This document shows positions 25,347 through 34,258 of a DNA stretch of 61,652 nt, piece by piece. The notes beneath the pieces were generated by a model. It worked only from the letters and a program-made list of their open reading frames with translations, did not search any database and had not been told where the DNA came from. Location of the stretch: assembly GCA_945864145.1 (NCBI GenBank), contig CAMBAN010000003.1, forward strand, positions 1-61,652. The letters are read 5' to 3'. The translations under genes were made by a program, and so were the position numbers. The stretch's first letter is position 1, and each line of letters begins with the position of its first letter. This DNA comes from an uncultured Lachnospiraceae bacterium (GTDB lineage: Bacteria > Bacillota > Clostridia > Lachnospirales > Lachnospiraceae).

Positions 25347-26804
25347 TTATTTTACAAGTTCTCCAACATAATAAAAGCCATGACATTCTGTCAGCTTTAC
25401 ATCAACGATTTTTCCAATTAAACTTGCATCACCCGGGAAATGGACAATGGTATTATTTGATAAACGTCCTGTTACAAGACTTGCATCCTGTTCATTCATT
25501 TCCTCAACAAGTGCGCTCAATGTCTGCCCCTGCAGCCTTTGTACACGCTCTCTTGCCGTCTCCTGTACGACTTTTAATACTTTGTCAAAGCCCTCTTTTA
25601 CTACTTCTTCAGGAACCTGGTTTTCCATGGCAGCAGCAGGCGTACCTGTTCTTTTTGAATAAATAAAGGTAAATGCATTATCATACTGTACTTCTTTAAT
25701 AACAGAAATCGTTTCTTCGACGTCCTCCATGGTTTCTCCCGGAAATCCTACAATAATATCTGTAGTCAATGCAATATCAGGAATTTCCTGTCTGATTTTC
25801 TTAGCAAGGGCTACATACTGCTCTTTGGTATAGCGTCTGTTCATTTTCTCGAGAATTCTGGTAGAACCGGCCTGTAAAGGTAAATGAAGATGTCTGCAAA
25901 TCTTTTTGGAGTTTTTCATTACCTGAATCAACTCATCTGATAAATCCTTTGGATGAGAAGTCATAAAACGGATTCTTTCCAAGCCTTCAATTTTTTCTAC
26001 TTCCTGTAAAAGCTGTGCAAAGGACATTGGCTCTTCCAAATTTTTACCATAAGAGTTTACATTTTGTCCTAAAAGCATTACTTCTACAACACCTTCAGAA
26101 ACCAACTGCTCGATTTCACGAATAATATCTTTTGGATTTCTGCTTCTTTCACGACCACGTACATAAGGGACAATGCAGTAGCTACAGAAATTGTTACAGC
26201 CAAACATAATATTAACGCCGGATTTAAAAGCAAACTTTCTTTCAGCAGGTAAATCCTCAACGATTTTATCAGTATCCTTCCATAAATCAATGACCATTCT
26301 GTCACTTTCAAACATGGTCACTAACAGCTCAGCAAATTTATAAATATTATGTGTACCAAAAATAAGGTCAACAAAAGAATAACTTTTTTTGATTTTCTCT
26401 ACTACCGTAGGCTCTTGCATCATACAACCACAAAGAGCAATCTTTTTGGCAGGATTTTTCTTTTTCATGCTGTTCAAAACACCCAGTCTGCCATATACTC
26501 TCTGGTTTGCATTGTCACGAACTGTACAGGTATTAAAAAATACTAAATCTGCTGCTTCATCCTCTATCATTTCATAACCAATGATTTCCAAAATACCAAT
26601 CAGTTTTTCACTGTCCTTTGCATTCATCTGACAACCAAAGGTAACGGCACAGGCTGTTAATTTTCTACCAAGCTTTTCTTCCTGGTCTTTCAGCATTTCC
26701 TTTGCTTTTTTCATGAAATAATACTGTCTTTGTGGTTCCTCTGTTGGTGCTTCTACTGTTAAATCTATGTTTTGGAAAATTTCTTCCATTTCTATTCTAT
26801 TCAA
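25347..26804 (-). CDS. miaB: tRNA-2-methylthio-N6-dimethylallyladenosine synthase MiaB
   Basis: Radical-SAM methylthiotransferase that makes ms2i6A37 from the MiaA product. 485 aa with the three expected domains: an N-terminal UPF0004 region with cluster cysteines (FGCQMN, CTVRDN, CGCMMQ), the radical-SAM core with CNNFCSYC, and a C-terminal TRAM domain (about 415-480). The start is TTG 26804, supported by GGAGG 7 bases upstream; the ATG five codons later is 22 bases from it. There is a separate transcription unit from miaA in this window. Confidence 0.95.
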   Translation of the reverse strand: MNRIEMEEIFQNIDLTVEAPTEEPQRQYYFMKKAKEMLKDQEEKLGRKLTACAVTFGCQMNAKDSEKLIGILEIIGYEMIEDEAADLVFFNTCTVRDNANQRVYGRLGVLNSMKKKNPAKKIALCGCMMQEPTVVEKIKKSYSFVDLIFGTHNIYKFAELLVTMFESDRMVIDLWKDTDKIVEDLPAERKFAFKSGVNIMFGCNNFCSYCIVPYVRGRERSRNPKDIIREIEQLVSEGVVEVMLLGQNVNSYGKNLEEPMSFAQLLQEVEKIEGLERIRFMTSHPKDLSDELIQVMKNSKKICRHLHLPLQAGSTRILEKMNRRYTKEQYVALAKKIRQEIPDIALTTDIIVGFPGETMEDVEETISVIKEVQYDNAFTFIYSKRTGTPAAAMENQVPEEVVKEGFDKVLKVVQETARERVQRLQGQTLSALVEEMNEQDASLVTGRLSNNTIVHFPGDASLIGKIVDVKLTECHGFYYVGELVK

Positions 26805-26909
26805 AATAAACCTCCATACTACCTCTGATTTTTTGTGAAACTTTGACTATTATATCTGATTTTTACCTATTCTGCAATATTACACAAAAAAGAGCTGTGA
26901 GAAAAAGAA

Positions 26910-26992
26910 ACCACACTTGCAAAAATCAAGCGATGTATCTTGAAAAAATCAACATACACCGCTTCTTTGTTAACCGTTTTTCGTTGTGTGGT
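26910..26992 (-). terminator. Nested inverted repeat/terminator after the secreted-protein gene
   Basis: Outer arms ACCACAC (26910-26916) and GTGTGGT (26986-26992) enclose an inner stem AAGCGATGTAT/ATACACCGCTT (26928-26938, 26954-26964; one mismatch). On the minus strand the inner stem is followed by TGATTTTT and the outer by TTTCTTTTTC. It lies directly past the stop codon and probably works as a double terminator. No ORF is present in the 191-base gap. Confidence 0.6.
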
Positions 26993-26995
26993 ATT

Positions 26996-27739
26996 TTACA
27001 AGGAAAGTATTGTTTTAAGTATATTGTACATATCATTTCTGGTTTCCACGTTATTGGTATAGGAACGAGAAATTTCTGTTAAATCACTCTTAATTGGTGA
27101 GATATCCGTTGAATAGCATTTCAACTGTCCCCATGGCATTAAGGAATAATCCATAGCAAAGACTTCCCAATATTCCTTATCATTCCATTTATATTTACCA
27201 GCCAGACGGTTATTATTTTTGGAATAATAGAAAGTATCCGCATTCTCAGCATAATAAATCATCACAGAACGTTTCTCGTAGTAGGTATAAATCTCTTTAC
27301 CAGCAGAGTCAAACAACTCCGGGATACCATCACCTGTAATATCTTTTAATGCAAAGGAAGAACTGTAGCTTTCCATTTGTTCCAATTGAATACGATAAGC
27401 TTCTGCAAAATCCTTTAAATTTTCCAAAGCAATTTGTTTAGCTGTTTTATCTGCTTCTATTTTATTTATTAAAAATGGTCCGGGAATATAGAAATTGCCG
27501 TTAAAATCGACTTGATAAAATCCATTTTCCGTAATGCCTGTAACAGTGACATTTACAAAACGTTCCAACACACATATGATTCCGGAATGCAAATCAGGAC
27601 TGGCATAAACCGGTGTTCCTGAAGTTGTATACATTTTTACATTTACAGGTATGATATTCATGGCATGCACCTGCACAGGCTGCCACAACAGACTACACAA
27701 AAAACAGATGCATAAAAAAACAGATAGTTGCTTTTTCAT
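26996..27739 (-). CDS. Secreted protein of unknown function
   Basis: 247 aa with a clear Sec signal peptide (MKKQLSVFLCICFLCSLLW, cleavage probably after VHA near residue 26). A segment of about 65 residues follows that resembles a small SH3-like wall-binding module (VYASPDLHSGIICVLERFVNVTVTG). A C-terminal region then begins with a calcium-loop-like DITGDGIPELF (about 123-133). No catalytic motif is recognised. It is monocistronic, between a consensus promoter (27794-27822) and the nested terminator, so it may be strongly expressed under the right conditions. Function unknown. Confidence 0.78.
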   Translation of the reverse strand: MKKQLSVFLCICFLCSLLWQPVQVHAMNIIPVNVKMYTTSGTPVYASPDLHSGIICVLERFVNVTVTGITENGFYQVDFNGNFYIPGPFLINKIEADKTAKQIALENLKDFAEAYRIQLEQMESYSSSFALKDITGDGIPELFDSAGKEIYTYYEKRSVMIYYAENADTFYYSKNNNRLAGKYKWNDKEYWEVFAMDYSLMPWGQLKCYSTDISPIKSDLTEISRSYTNNVETRNDMYNILKTILSL

Positions 27740-27761
27740 TTTTATCCCCCTTTACCAAAAC

Positions 27762-27775
27762 GGTCAATGCTGACC
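27762..27775. promoter_or_regulatory. Inverted repeat GGTCA-N4-TGACC in the leader of the secreted-protein gene
   Basis: A 5-bp inverted repeat just downstream of a consensus promoter and about 22 bases before the ATG. Its position fits an operator or a small 5'-UTR hairpin near the ribosome site. No regulator is identified. Confidence 0.45.
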
Positions 27776-27793
27776 ATATCAGTCACTACTATA

Positions 27794-27822
27794 ATTATAA
27801 AGGGTTCAAAAACAGGTGTCAA
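27794..27822 (-). promoter_or_regulatory. Perfect-consensus SigA promoter for the secreted protein
   Basis: TTGACA and TATAAT separated by exactly 17 bases on the minus strand, about 55 bases upstream of the ATG at 27739. The -35 box begins just after the proA stop codon. Confidence 0.85.
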
Positions 27823-27826
27823 CAAA

Positions 27827-29110
27827 TTAGCAGGAAATGTCTTTAAAATGGAAGTGACTCTTACCTGTTGCGTAGTCATCTACAATCTGTCCCTGACCAA
27901 ATAATTTGTATTTGTAGGTAACTAAGCCTTCTAAACCAACAGGTCCTCTTGCATGGATTTTTCCGGTACTGATTCCAACCTCGGCACCAAAACCATAACG
28001 GAAGCCGTCTGCAAATCGCGTAGAACAATTCTGGTATACGCCTGCGCTGTCTACCATTCTCATAAAATAAGCAGCGTTCTCTGCATTTTCTGTAATAATG
28101 CAGTCTGTGTGATGTGAACCATATCGATTAATATGTTTTACAGCCTCTTCTATGGAATCTACCGTTTTGGCAGAGATAATCAAATCCAAATATTCTGTTG
28201 CAAAGTCTTCCTCTTCAGCAAGCTCTGTCTGATATTTGTCTGCAATTTCTTTTGTTGCTCTTAAAGTTATCTGATGCTTATGGAATGCTTCCTGCAAACG
28301 TGGCATAAGCTCTTCTACGGCATCCTTATGTACCAGTAATGTTTCTACTGCATTGCAGGCTGCTGTATATTGTGTCTTTGCATCTATAATGACAGGAATG
28401 GCTTTTTCTATATCAAACTCTTTATCTACATAAATGTGACAAATACCGTCTGCATGTCCCATTACAGGAATTTTGGTATTATTCATAATGTATTGTACAA
28501 AAGCATTAGAACCACGCGGAATTAATAAATCTACGGATTCATGGCAGGCAAGGAGTTCACTGATTTCATTTCTAAGCTCTGCCTGAAAAAGACAGCCTTC
28601 CGGCAAACCACTTTCCATACAGGCCTGATAAATAAGGTCAAACAAAATTTTATTAGAGTTTTTTGTTTCACTGCCACCTTTTAAAATTGCACAGTTTCCG
28701 CTTTTGATACATAAAGAAGCAATTTGTACTAACGCATCCGGTCTTGCTTCAAAAATGACACCGATGACACCAATTGGACAAGTCTCACGGACAAGTAATA
28801 AATTTTCATCCAATTCTCTTTTTAATTGAATCTGAAATAACGGGTCAGGTAATGATACTAATTCTTTGATTCCTTCGATAACAGATTGCAATTTTTCTTC
28901 TCCAAATTTCAAACGTTTAACAACAGCCGGTGCAATCTGTTCCTTCTCTGCATTTTCCAAGTCCTGTTTATTTGCTTCCATGATTTCTGCTTTATGTGCA
29001 AGCAGCTTTTCGGAAATAGCAAGTAAAGCCTGATTTCTTTCTTCTATTGAGGTTGCTGCAAGCTGAGGACTGTCTAATTTCATTTTTGCTGCTTTTTCTT
29101 TAATTGTCAT
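27827..29110 (-). CDS. proA: Gamma-glutamyl phosphate reductase
   Basis: Second step of proline synthesis: NADPH reduction of gamma-glutamyl phosphate to glutamate semialdehyde. 427 aa, aldehyde-dehydrogenase fold. The catalytic Cys is in the family segment AACNAVETLLVH (about 180-191), and the Gly-rich ILKGGSETKNSN and conserved VYQNCSTRFADGFRYGFGAEVGIS are present. It ends the proB-DUF896-5-FCL-proA unit. GGAG precedes the ATG. Confidence 0.96.
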   Translation of the reverse strand: MTIKEKAAKMKLDSPQLAATSIEERNQALLAISEKLLAHKAEIMEANKQDLENAEKEQIAPAVVKRLKFGEEKLQSVIEGIKELVSLPDPLFQIQLKRELDENLLLVRETCPIGVIGVIFEARPDALVQIASLCIKSGNCAILKGGSETKNSNKILFDLIYQACMESGLPEGCLFQAELRNEISELLACHESVDLLIPRGSNAFVQYIMNNTKIPVMGHADGICHIYVDKEFDIEKAIPVIIDAKTQYTAACNAVETLLVHKDAVEELMPRLQEAFHKHQITLRATKEIADKYQTELAEEEDFATEYLDLIISAKTVDSIEEAVKHINRYGSHHTDCIITENAENAAYFMRMVDSAGVYQNCSTRFADGFRYGFGAEVGISTGKIHARGPVGLEGLVTYKYKLFGQGQIVDDYATGKSHFHFKDISC

Positions 29111-29130
29111 TCCTAATCTCCTGCCTTTTT

Positions 29131-29736
29131 TTAAATTCGTAAAAAGGAATAAATAATTTTCTCCGTCACTATCTTATCCATTTTTAAATCATGCGCTTCG
29201 TGAGGAACTTCCTCTAAAAGCTGTTCTGCATATGCCAGTGCAACTAATGTAATTGCACGCTTATCAGCAAGATAAGTATCATAATATCCTTTTCCATAGC
29301 CAATACGATATCCTTGTGTATCAAATGCTACACCGGGAACAATTGCCAACGTATTTTCTTCTTGAAAATAGTGATATTTATGTGTTTCATCTGCCTTTGG
29401 TTCTTTCACGCCCCACATGCCGTCTTCCAACTGCATAACAGAAATCACCTGATAAAAGTCCATGTGATTACTGTCACTCTCGCATTTGGGAAAGTAAACT
29501 TTTTTCTTATCTCTGATTGCTGCTACAAACAAATCTTTTGTCATGACTTCATGTCTAAAATCTGCATAGAGCAAAATATGATCAGCTTCTTTATACTCAG
29601 GTAATTGTAATACCTTTTCCTGAATCGCTGTACTTTTATTTTTTACTGCTTCTGCAGAAAGGGCTTCTCTTTTTCTGCAAATCTGTTTTCTGATTTCTTT
29701 TTTCGTTTCCATACATGTGTGCTTCTTTTCTGTCAT
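29131..29736 (-). CDS. 5-formyltetrahydrofolate cyclo-ligase
   Basis: ATP-dependent conversion of 5-formyl-THF to 5,10-methenyl-THF. 201 aa. The C-terminal signature VPGVAFDTQGYRIGYGKGYYD is intact and the N-terminal basic helix KKEIRKQICRKREAL is typical. The ATG at 29736 overlaps the stop of the DUF896 gene (TAATG). An internal ATG eight codons on would also give a normal N-terminus. It is inserted between proB and proA, so folate and proline genes are cotranscribed. It complements formate-THF ligase (46590-48260). Confidence 0.92.
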   Translation of the reverse strand: MTEKKHTCMETKKEIRKQICRKREALSAEAVKNKSTAIQEKVLQLPEYKEADHILLYADFRHEVMTKDLFVAAIRDKKKVYFPKCESDSNHMDFYQVISVMQLEDGMWGVKEPKADETHKYHYFQEENTLAIVPGVAFDTQGYRIGYGKGYYDTYLADKRAITLVALAYAEQLLEEVPHEAHDLKMDKIVTEKIIYSFLRI

Positions 29737-29963
29737 TATGATTTTGGTGTTTTATTTCCAAATTTTTCTCCCAGATTAACAATACTTCCATCTGGATTTT
29801 GGATAGAAACATTGTCTAACTGACTTCTTAAGTTATTTCGAACATTGGCGATATATTCTGCGCGAAGCTTTGCCTGTTCCTTTTTCTCCTCATCAGTTAA
29901 TCCTTCTTTTTGAGATTTGTGATATAACTCATTGATTCTATTAATCAAATCTTCGACTTTCAT
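29736..29963 (-). CDS. DUF896/YnzC-family small protein
   Basis: 75 aa, matching the family pattern: a helical hairpin (VEDLINRINELYHKSQKEGLTDEEKKEQAKLRAEYIANVR, two helices around a GLTDEE turn) with the NLRSQLDNV and NPDGS segments near the end. Relatives in bacilli sit in stress or SOS-associated loci, but the molecular role is not settled. AGAAAGG lies 9 bases before the ATG. It overlaps the next gene by one base. Confidence 0.88.
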   Translation of the reverse strand: MKVEDLINRINELYHKSQKEGLTDEEKKEQAKLRAEYIANVRNNLRSQLDNVSIQNPDGSIVNLGEKFGNKTPKS

Positions 29964-29979
29964 GAAATAATACCTTTCT

Positions 29980-30834
29980 TTATTTATGAAGGTTATCTAC
30001 AAATGTAGCAAAATCAAAGGTATCCTTTTTGTTTGCCTTAAAAAAGGTACCGTAATTTCTTCCTTCTAAAATACGATGAATAATATGGGCATCTTTACCA
30101 TTGGCAATGACCATATCTGCACCGGAATAAGTTGCAATTTTGGCAGCCGTCAATTTGGTTTCCATACCGCCTGTTCCACTATTGCTGCCTGTGGTGCCTT
30201 TACCCATACTCATCAAATCATCTGTCAACTCTTCTACCGTTTCTACGAAAGTTGCATTTTTATTCTTTCGCGGATCATCTGTATACAGACCATCAATATC
30301 AGATAACAGGATTAATAAATCTGCACCCGTCAATGCGGTTACAATTGCTGATAAAGTATCATTATCACCTACTACTTCATCTAACTCAAATGTGGAAATG
30401 GTGTCATTTTCATTTACAATAGGAATGACCCCCATACCAAGCAACTCATTAAATGTATTTTGAGCATTGCGGCGGTTCGTATCAGCTACAATCGTATTTC
30501 TTGTCATCAGAATCTGTGCAGTCAAATGACTGTATTCAGCAAAAATGCGTTGGTAGGTTGTCATTAATCTAGCCTGTCCGATAGCCGCACATGCCTGCTT
30601 TTCGGAAATACTTACTGCTTTTGACATATGTACTGCTTTCCTTCCACAGGCGATAGCACCTGAGGTTACAAGAATAACATCCTTACCCTGATTGCGAATA
30701 TTGCAAAGCTCACGCACTAAAATATCCATTTTTGTATAATTCATATCTCCTGTTTCCGGATGCTGTAAGGATGATGAGCCAATTTTTATAACAATTCTTT
30801 TTTTATCAGCCAGTTTTTTTCGAAAATCTTCCAT
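29980..30834 (-). CDS. proB: Glutamate 5-kinase lacking the PUA domain
   Basis: First step of proline synthesis, phosphorylating glutamate at the gamma-carboxyl. It has an amino-acid kinase fold with IVIKIGSSSL, the VTSGAIACG glycine-rich turn, VNENDTIS and the late LLILLSDIDGLYT and GTGGMETKLTAA motifs. At 284 aa it contains the kinase domain only; the C-terminal PUA domain of longer ProB is absent. Feedback inhibition in other ProBs maps to the kinase domain, so this version may still be regulated. GGAGG precedes the ATG. First gene of the operon. Confidence 0.95.
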   Translation of the reverse strand: MEDFRKKLADKKRIVIKIGSSSLQHPETGDMNYTKMDILVRELCNIRNQGKDVILVTSGAIACGRKAVHMSKAVSISEKQACAAIGQARLMTTYQRIFAEYSHLTAQILMTRNTIVADTNRRNAQNTFNELLGMGVIPIVNENDTISTFELDEVVGDNDTLSAIVTALTGADLLILLSDIDGLYTDDPRKNKNATFVETVEELTDDLMSMGKGTTGSNSGTGGMETKLTAAKIATYSGADMVIANGKDAHIIHRILEGRNYGTFFKANKKDTFDFATFVDNLHK

Positions 30835-30865
30835 TGTGTTCCTCCAAAAGTAAAACTCGCAATTT

Positions 30866-30894
30866 ATTGTAATGTATTTTATGCAAAAAGTCTA
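30866..30894 (-). promoter_or_regulatory. Possible promoter for the proB operon
   Basis: TAGACT and TACAAT separated by 17 bases on the minus strand, about 32 bases before the proB ATG. The -35 box is only 4 of 6 to consensus. Confidence 0.42.
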
Positions 30895-30900
30895 TTGGTT

Positions 30901-32544
30901 TTATGCAAAAGGTGCGAATCTCTCCATGATTTTCTCTGCAATTAAAAGACCATCCATTGCTGCTGATGTAATGCCTCCTGCATAACCCGCACCTTCCCCG
31001 CAAGGATATAGACCTTTTACAGCAGGAGATTGCAAAGAGTCATCTCTTTGTATCCTAACCGGGGAAGATGTTCTGCTTTCAATTCCGGAAAGTAAAACAT
31101 CCTCAGCCGCAAAGCCTGGAATCAAATGATTAAAATGTGCCATTCCTTCTATAAATGCCGTCTCACATACCTTCGGTAAAAGACCACGCAAATTGCTATA
31201 GGTAAACTTTCCTTTGATACAAGGCTTTTGATAGTCTTTCTTTTCTATAGAAACAGTATCGGAAAGGAAATCTTCATAGTATTGCACAGGGATAGCTCCT
31301 TTACCAAGTGCATATGCTTTTTCCTCTAAGCTTCTTTGAAAACGAACCCCTGCCAGTGGTCCGTCTCCCGGAAAATCTGCTGGTGTTACCGTAACAATAA
31401 TGGCACTATTCGCATTAGAACTGTCACGTTTAGAATAGCTCATCCCATTGACTGCTACTCTGCCTTCTTCGCTGGAAGCATTTACCACATAACCACCCGG
31501 ACACATGCAGAAGGAATAAACACCTCTGTCTACACTTGTTTTTGCAGTCAGCTTATAAGGGGCTGCTGCAAGCTGCCTGCCATGTTCTTTTCCGTACATA
31601 GCCTCATTAATCAGTCTTTGTGGATGTTCTACTCGCATACCTACTGCAAAGGATTTTGCTTCCATAGGGATATGCTGCTTTTCTAAGTAATCAAATGTAT
31701 CTCTTGCACTATGTCCAATCGCAAGTACAATCTGCCCGGTCGGAATGATTTTTTCATCGTTTACCGTAACGCCGGTAACTTTGCCATCTTCTACTTGTAT
31801 AGCAGTCACCTGACTATGAAAAAGCACTTGCCCGCCTGCCTGGATAATTTGCTCCCTCATGTATTTCACAACATTTTTCAAGACATCAGTACCTATATGA
31901 GGCTTTTGTTCAAATAGAATTTCCTCAGGTGCGCCTGCCTCTACAAAAATTTCCAATACTTTCCTGTTTCTGCCCTTTTTATCCTTTACCAATGTATTTA
32001 ACTTACCGTCTGAAAAGGTTCCTGCACCGCCTTCTCCAAATTGCACATTTGATTTGGTATTGAGTACACCCGTTTTCCAAAAAGCTTCTACATCTGCTGT
32101 TCTTGTATCTACATCCTGGCCTCTTTCCAAAATAACAGGCTGATATCCCTGCTTTGCCAGCATGTATCCACAAAATAATCCTGCAGGTCCCATGCCAACA
32201 ATCACGGGTGAATCCATTAATTTTTCCGTACCGGGTGAAGGAAGTGTATAGGAAACCTGCTCGCTCATCTGTACATTCTGATTTTTACACTGCTTTACCT
32301 TTTTTTCCTCCTGCTGTGGTTTTTTTAAACACACGCCAAGAGAATAAACTTGTAATATCTGTGGCTTTTTTCTGGCATCCAGAGAATGTTTTAATATTGA
32401 ACAGGATGCTATTTCTTTTTCATCTATATGCAAAACAGATGCTGCTTTCTTTTTTAAAACTGACATATCTGTCAACATCTCTTTTGTAGTCAGCACTCCT
32501 TTTTTCCAAGGAATTTCTGTTTTTATCTGATTGATAATAATCAT
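30901..32544 (-). CDS. FAD-dependent oxidoreductase (COG2509-type)
   Basis: 547 aa from ATG 32544, chosen because GGAG lies 7 bases upstream; the frame extends to 32640 but that part overlaps the next gene. A small N-terminal RNA-binding-like domain (about 1-90) precedes a Rossmann FAD fold with VGMGPAGLFCGYMLAKQG. The segments GGAGTFSDGKLNT, GHSARDTF and GEGAGYAGGITSAAMDG are typical of this uncharacterised family. No cysteine redox pair is obvious. The substrate is unknown. It is paired with a second flavoprotein immediately upstream. Confidence 0.85.
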   Translation of the reverse strand: MIIINQIKTEIPWKKGVLTTKEMLTDMSVLKKKAASVLHIDEKEIASCSILKHSLDARKKPQILQVYSLGVCLKKPQQEEKKVKQCKNQNVQMSEQVSYTLPSPGTEKLMDSPVIVGMGPAGLFCGYMLAKQGYQPVILERGQDVDTRTADVEAFWKTGVLNTKSNVQFGEGGAGTFSDGKLNTLVKDKKGRNRKVLEIFVEAGAPEEILFEQKPHIGTDVLKNVVKYMREQIIQAGGQVLFHSQVTAIQVEDGKVTGVTVNDEKIIPTGQIVLAIGHSARDTFDYLEKQHIPMEAKSFAVGMRVEHPQRLINEAMYGKEHGRQLAAAPYKLTAKTSVDRGVYSFCMCPGGYVVNASSEEGRVAVNGMSYSKRDSSNANSAIIVTVTPADFPGDGPLAGVRFQRSLEEKAYALGKGAIPVQYYEDFLSDTVSIEKKDYQKPCIKGKFTYSNLRGLLPKVCETAFIEGMAHFNHLIPGFAAEDVLLSGIESRTSSPVRIQRDDSLQSPAVKGLYPCGEGAGYAGGITSAAMDGLLIAEKIMERFAPFA

Positions 32545-32560
32545 GAAAAGTCTCCATTCG

Positions 32561-33802
32561 TTATGATTTTGCAGCATTTGCACCTGCAATAGCTCCTGTT
32601 GCCCAAGCCCATTGCAAATTATAACCGCCACAAATGCCATCGCAATCCAAAAGCTCCCCTGTCAGGTAAATCAATTTGTTTTTCTTTGACTGCATTGTGA
32701 CATCCATTTCTGCAAGCGGAACGCCTCCGCAACAAATCTGTGCGTTTTCAAAAGAATTCGTTGCTGTTACCTGCACCATATAATCCTTTAGATTCCATAA
32801 ACACGCCGCAAGCTCATCTGCTTTTAAAGTAGAGAGGGTAGTCGATGTTTTTAATCCATGTTGCTTGCAAATCAGTGCTGCCACTTTCTTGTGTACCAGC
32901 CCTGATAAAAACTCTTCTATTGTCTTATATCCAAAATCCTGTTTTTTTGACAACAATTTTTTTACTTCTTTTTCTGACATATAAGTCAGGAAATCGATAT
33001 GTACCTCACATTTTTGCTTTTTCGCCAACGCTTTTGCTACATGTCTGCTTATCTGAAAAGTAGGGATACCTGAAATACCATAATCAGTCAGCTGCAATTC
33101 GCCCTCTTCTGAAATCTTTTCCTTTTGCTCTATGTACAGAGTCAGCTTTGCCTGTGCACGTACACCGGAGACTTGTTTAAAAAAGTCTCCCTTGCATCGA
33201 AGCTGAACCAATGCCGGTAACGGCTGAAGAATATGGTGTCCAATTTGTTTTGCAAGCTCATAGCCGGAACCATCAGAGCCGGAAACCGGAGCTGCCTTAC
33301 TGCCTGTTGCAAGGATAAGTGCATCAAAAGGCTGTTGTAGCTTTTGCTTTTGTTCTCCTTCTTGTTCATAATAAAGTACCCCATGTGTATCTTTCGTTTC
33401 TATTTGATATGCATGACAATTGGTTCTTAGTTCTACACCAAGTCTTGCACATTCCATACGAAGCGTATCTAAAACAATAGCGGCCTGCTCTGAAACCGGA
33501 TACACACCGCCATCTCTCTTTTCCTTTGTATATAAGCCTGCTTCTTCAAAAAAAGCTCGTACTTTTTTTGCATCAAAGGATTCTAATATATGATATACAA
33601 AAGGTAAACTGTCGCTATGATATTTGCCATGCAAATCACTCATGTTTGTCAAATTGCATTTACCATTTCCAGTCATCAAAATCTTTTTACCAACTCTGTC
33701 CTTATGCTCTATCACGATAACCTTGGCTTGATTTTTGGCAGCATAAATGGCAGCCATTAATCCACTTGCACCGCCACCTACAATAACTACTTTTTTAGCC
33801 AT
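32561..33802 (-). CDS. NAD(P)/FAD-dependent oxidoreductase of the HI0933/BaiN family
   Basis: 413 aa flavoprotein. An N-terminal dinucleotide fold (VVIVGGGASGLMAAIYAA) and the family's HKDRVGKKILMTGNGKCNLTN follow one another. A middle insertion domain is present, and the C-terminus reads LTGELLDCDGICGGYNLQWAWATG. Relatives include BaiN, implicated in bile-acid 7-dehydroxylation in some gut clostridia, but the family is widespread and most members are uncharacterised. No bile-acid genes are nearby, so I do not infer that role. AAGGAAAGG precedes the ATG. Confidence 0.87.
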   Translation of the reverse strand: MAKKVVIVGGGASGLMAAIYAAKNQAKVIVIEHKDRVGKKILMTGNGKCNLTNMSDLHGKYHSDSLPFVYHILESFDAKKVRAFFEEAGLYTKEKRDGGVYPVSEQAAIVLDTLRMECARLGVELRTNCHAYQIETKDTHGVLYYEQEGEQKQKLQQPFDALILATGSKAAPVSGSDGSGYELAKQIGHHILQPLPALVQLRCKGDFFKQVSGVRAQAKLTLYIEQKEKISEEGELQLTDYGISGIPTFQISRHVAKALAKKQKCEVHIDFLTYMSEKEVKKLLSKKQDFGYKTIEEFLSGLVHKKVAALICKQHGLKTSTTLSTLKADELAACLWNLKDYMVQVTATNSFENAQICCGGVPLAEMDVTMQSKKNKLIYLTGELLDCDGICGGYNLQWAWATGAIAGANAAKS

Positions 33803-33816
33803 GTATTTTCCTTTCC

Positions 33817-33836
33817 TTAGTCAATCGATTGACTAA
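33817..33836. repeat. 20-bp perfect palindrome at the BofC-like stop codon
   Basis: TTAGTCAATC followed without a loop by its exact inverse GATTGACTAA. It contains the stop codon of the BofC-like gene and ends just before the ribosome site of the downstream flavoprotein. No T-run follows. Loop-less symmetry suits a dimeric protein's binding site better than a terminator. Confidence 0.6.
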
Positions 33837-34213
33837 CTGCTGTAAGATTCTAAATAGTGGTATACTTCTATTTCAGATATCATATATTTACCTTGCTCTA
33901 ATTCCAGTCTGACCTCTTCTGGTAAGTCCTCTGCCAAAATGTCTGTCTGAAAATACAGGCATTTGTCCTCTGCACGGTAGACACATACATAACCTTCTGT
34001 AATCATAATGTAATAACCACTGTTTATTTGTACAGCATCTGTGATTTCTTCCTCCTCTGAGGTTGTTTCTGCCTTTTCTTCCTCTGAAAGCAGAATTTTT
34101 TTCTGCGCCAGTTTTTCTTCTGCAACTTTATGTCTGTCCCAAGAACTCCAACACAAAAAAATGCAAACTAAAAGTATGATAAGAAATAAGCCAATAATGT
34201 ATCTTTTTTTCAT
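33833..34213 (-). CDS. Small membrane protein with a BofC-like C-terminal domain
   Basis: 126 aa. One N-terminal transmembrane helix (about 5-25), an acidic Glu-rich linker (about 42-58), then a compact domain (about 65-126). That domain resembles the C-terminal half of BofC: YVCVYRAEDKCLYFQTDI, LPEEV and the ending YLESYSS. BofC in Bacillus restrains the SpoIVB protease during sporulation. The resemblance is from memory of the family pattern, so the assignment is tentative. It lies next to a SpoVB-like flippase. Confidence 0.65.
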   Translation of the reverse strand: MKKRYIIGLFLIILLVCIFLCWSSWDRHKVAEEKLAQKKILLSEEEKAETTSEEEEITDAVQINSGYYIMITEGYVCVYRAEDKCLYFQTDILAEDLPEEVRLELEQGKYMISEIEVYHYLESYSS

Positions 34214-34258
34214 GATTACACACTCCTGATAATATAATATTGGCTTATTTTTGTATTC

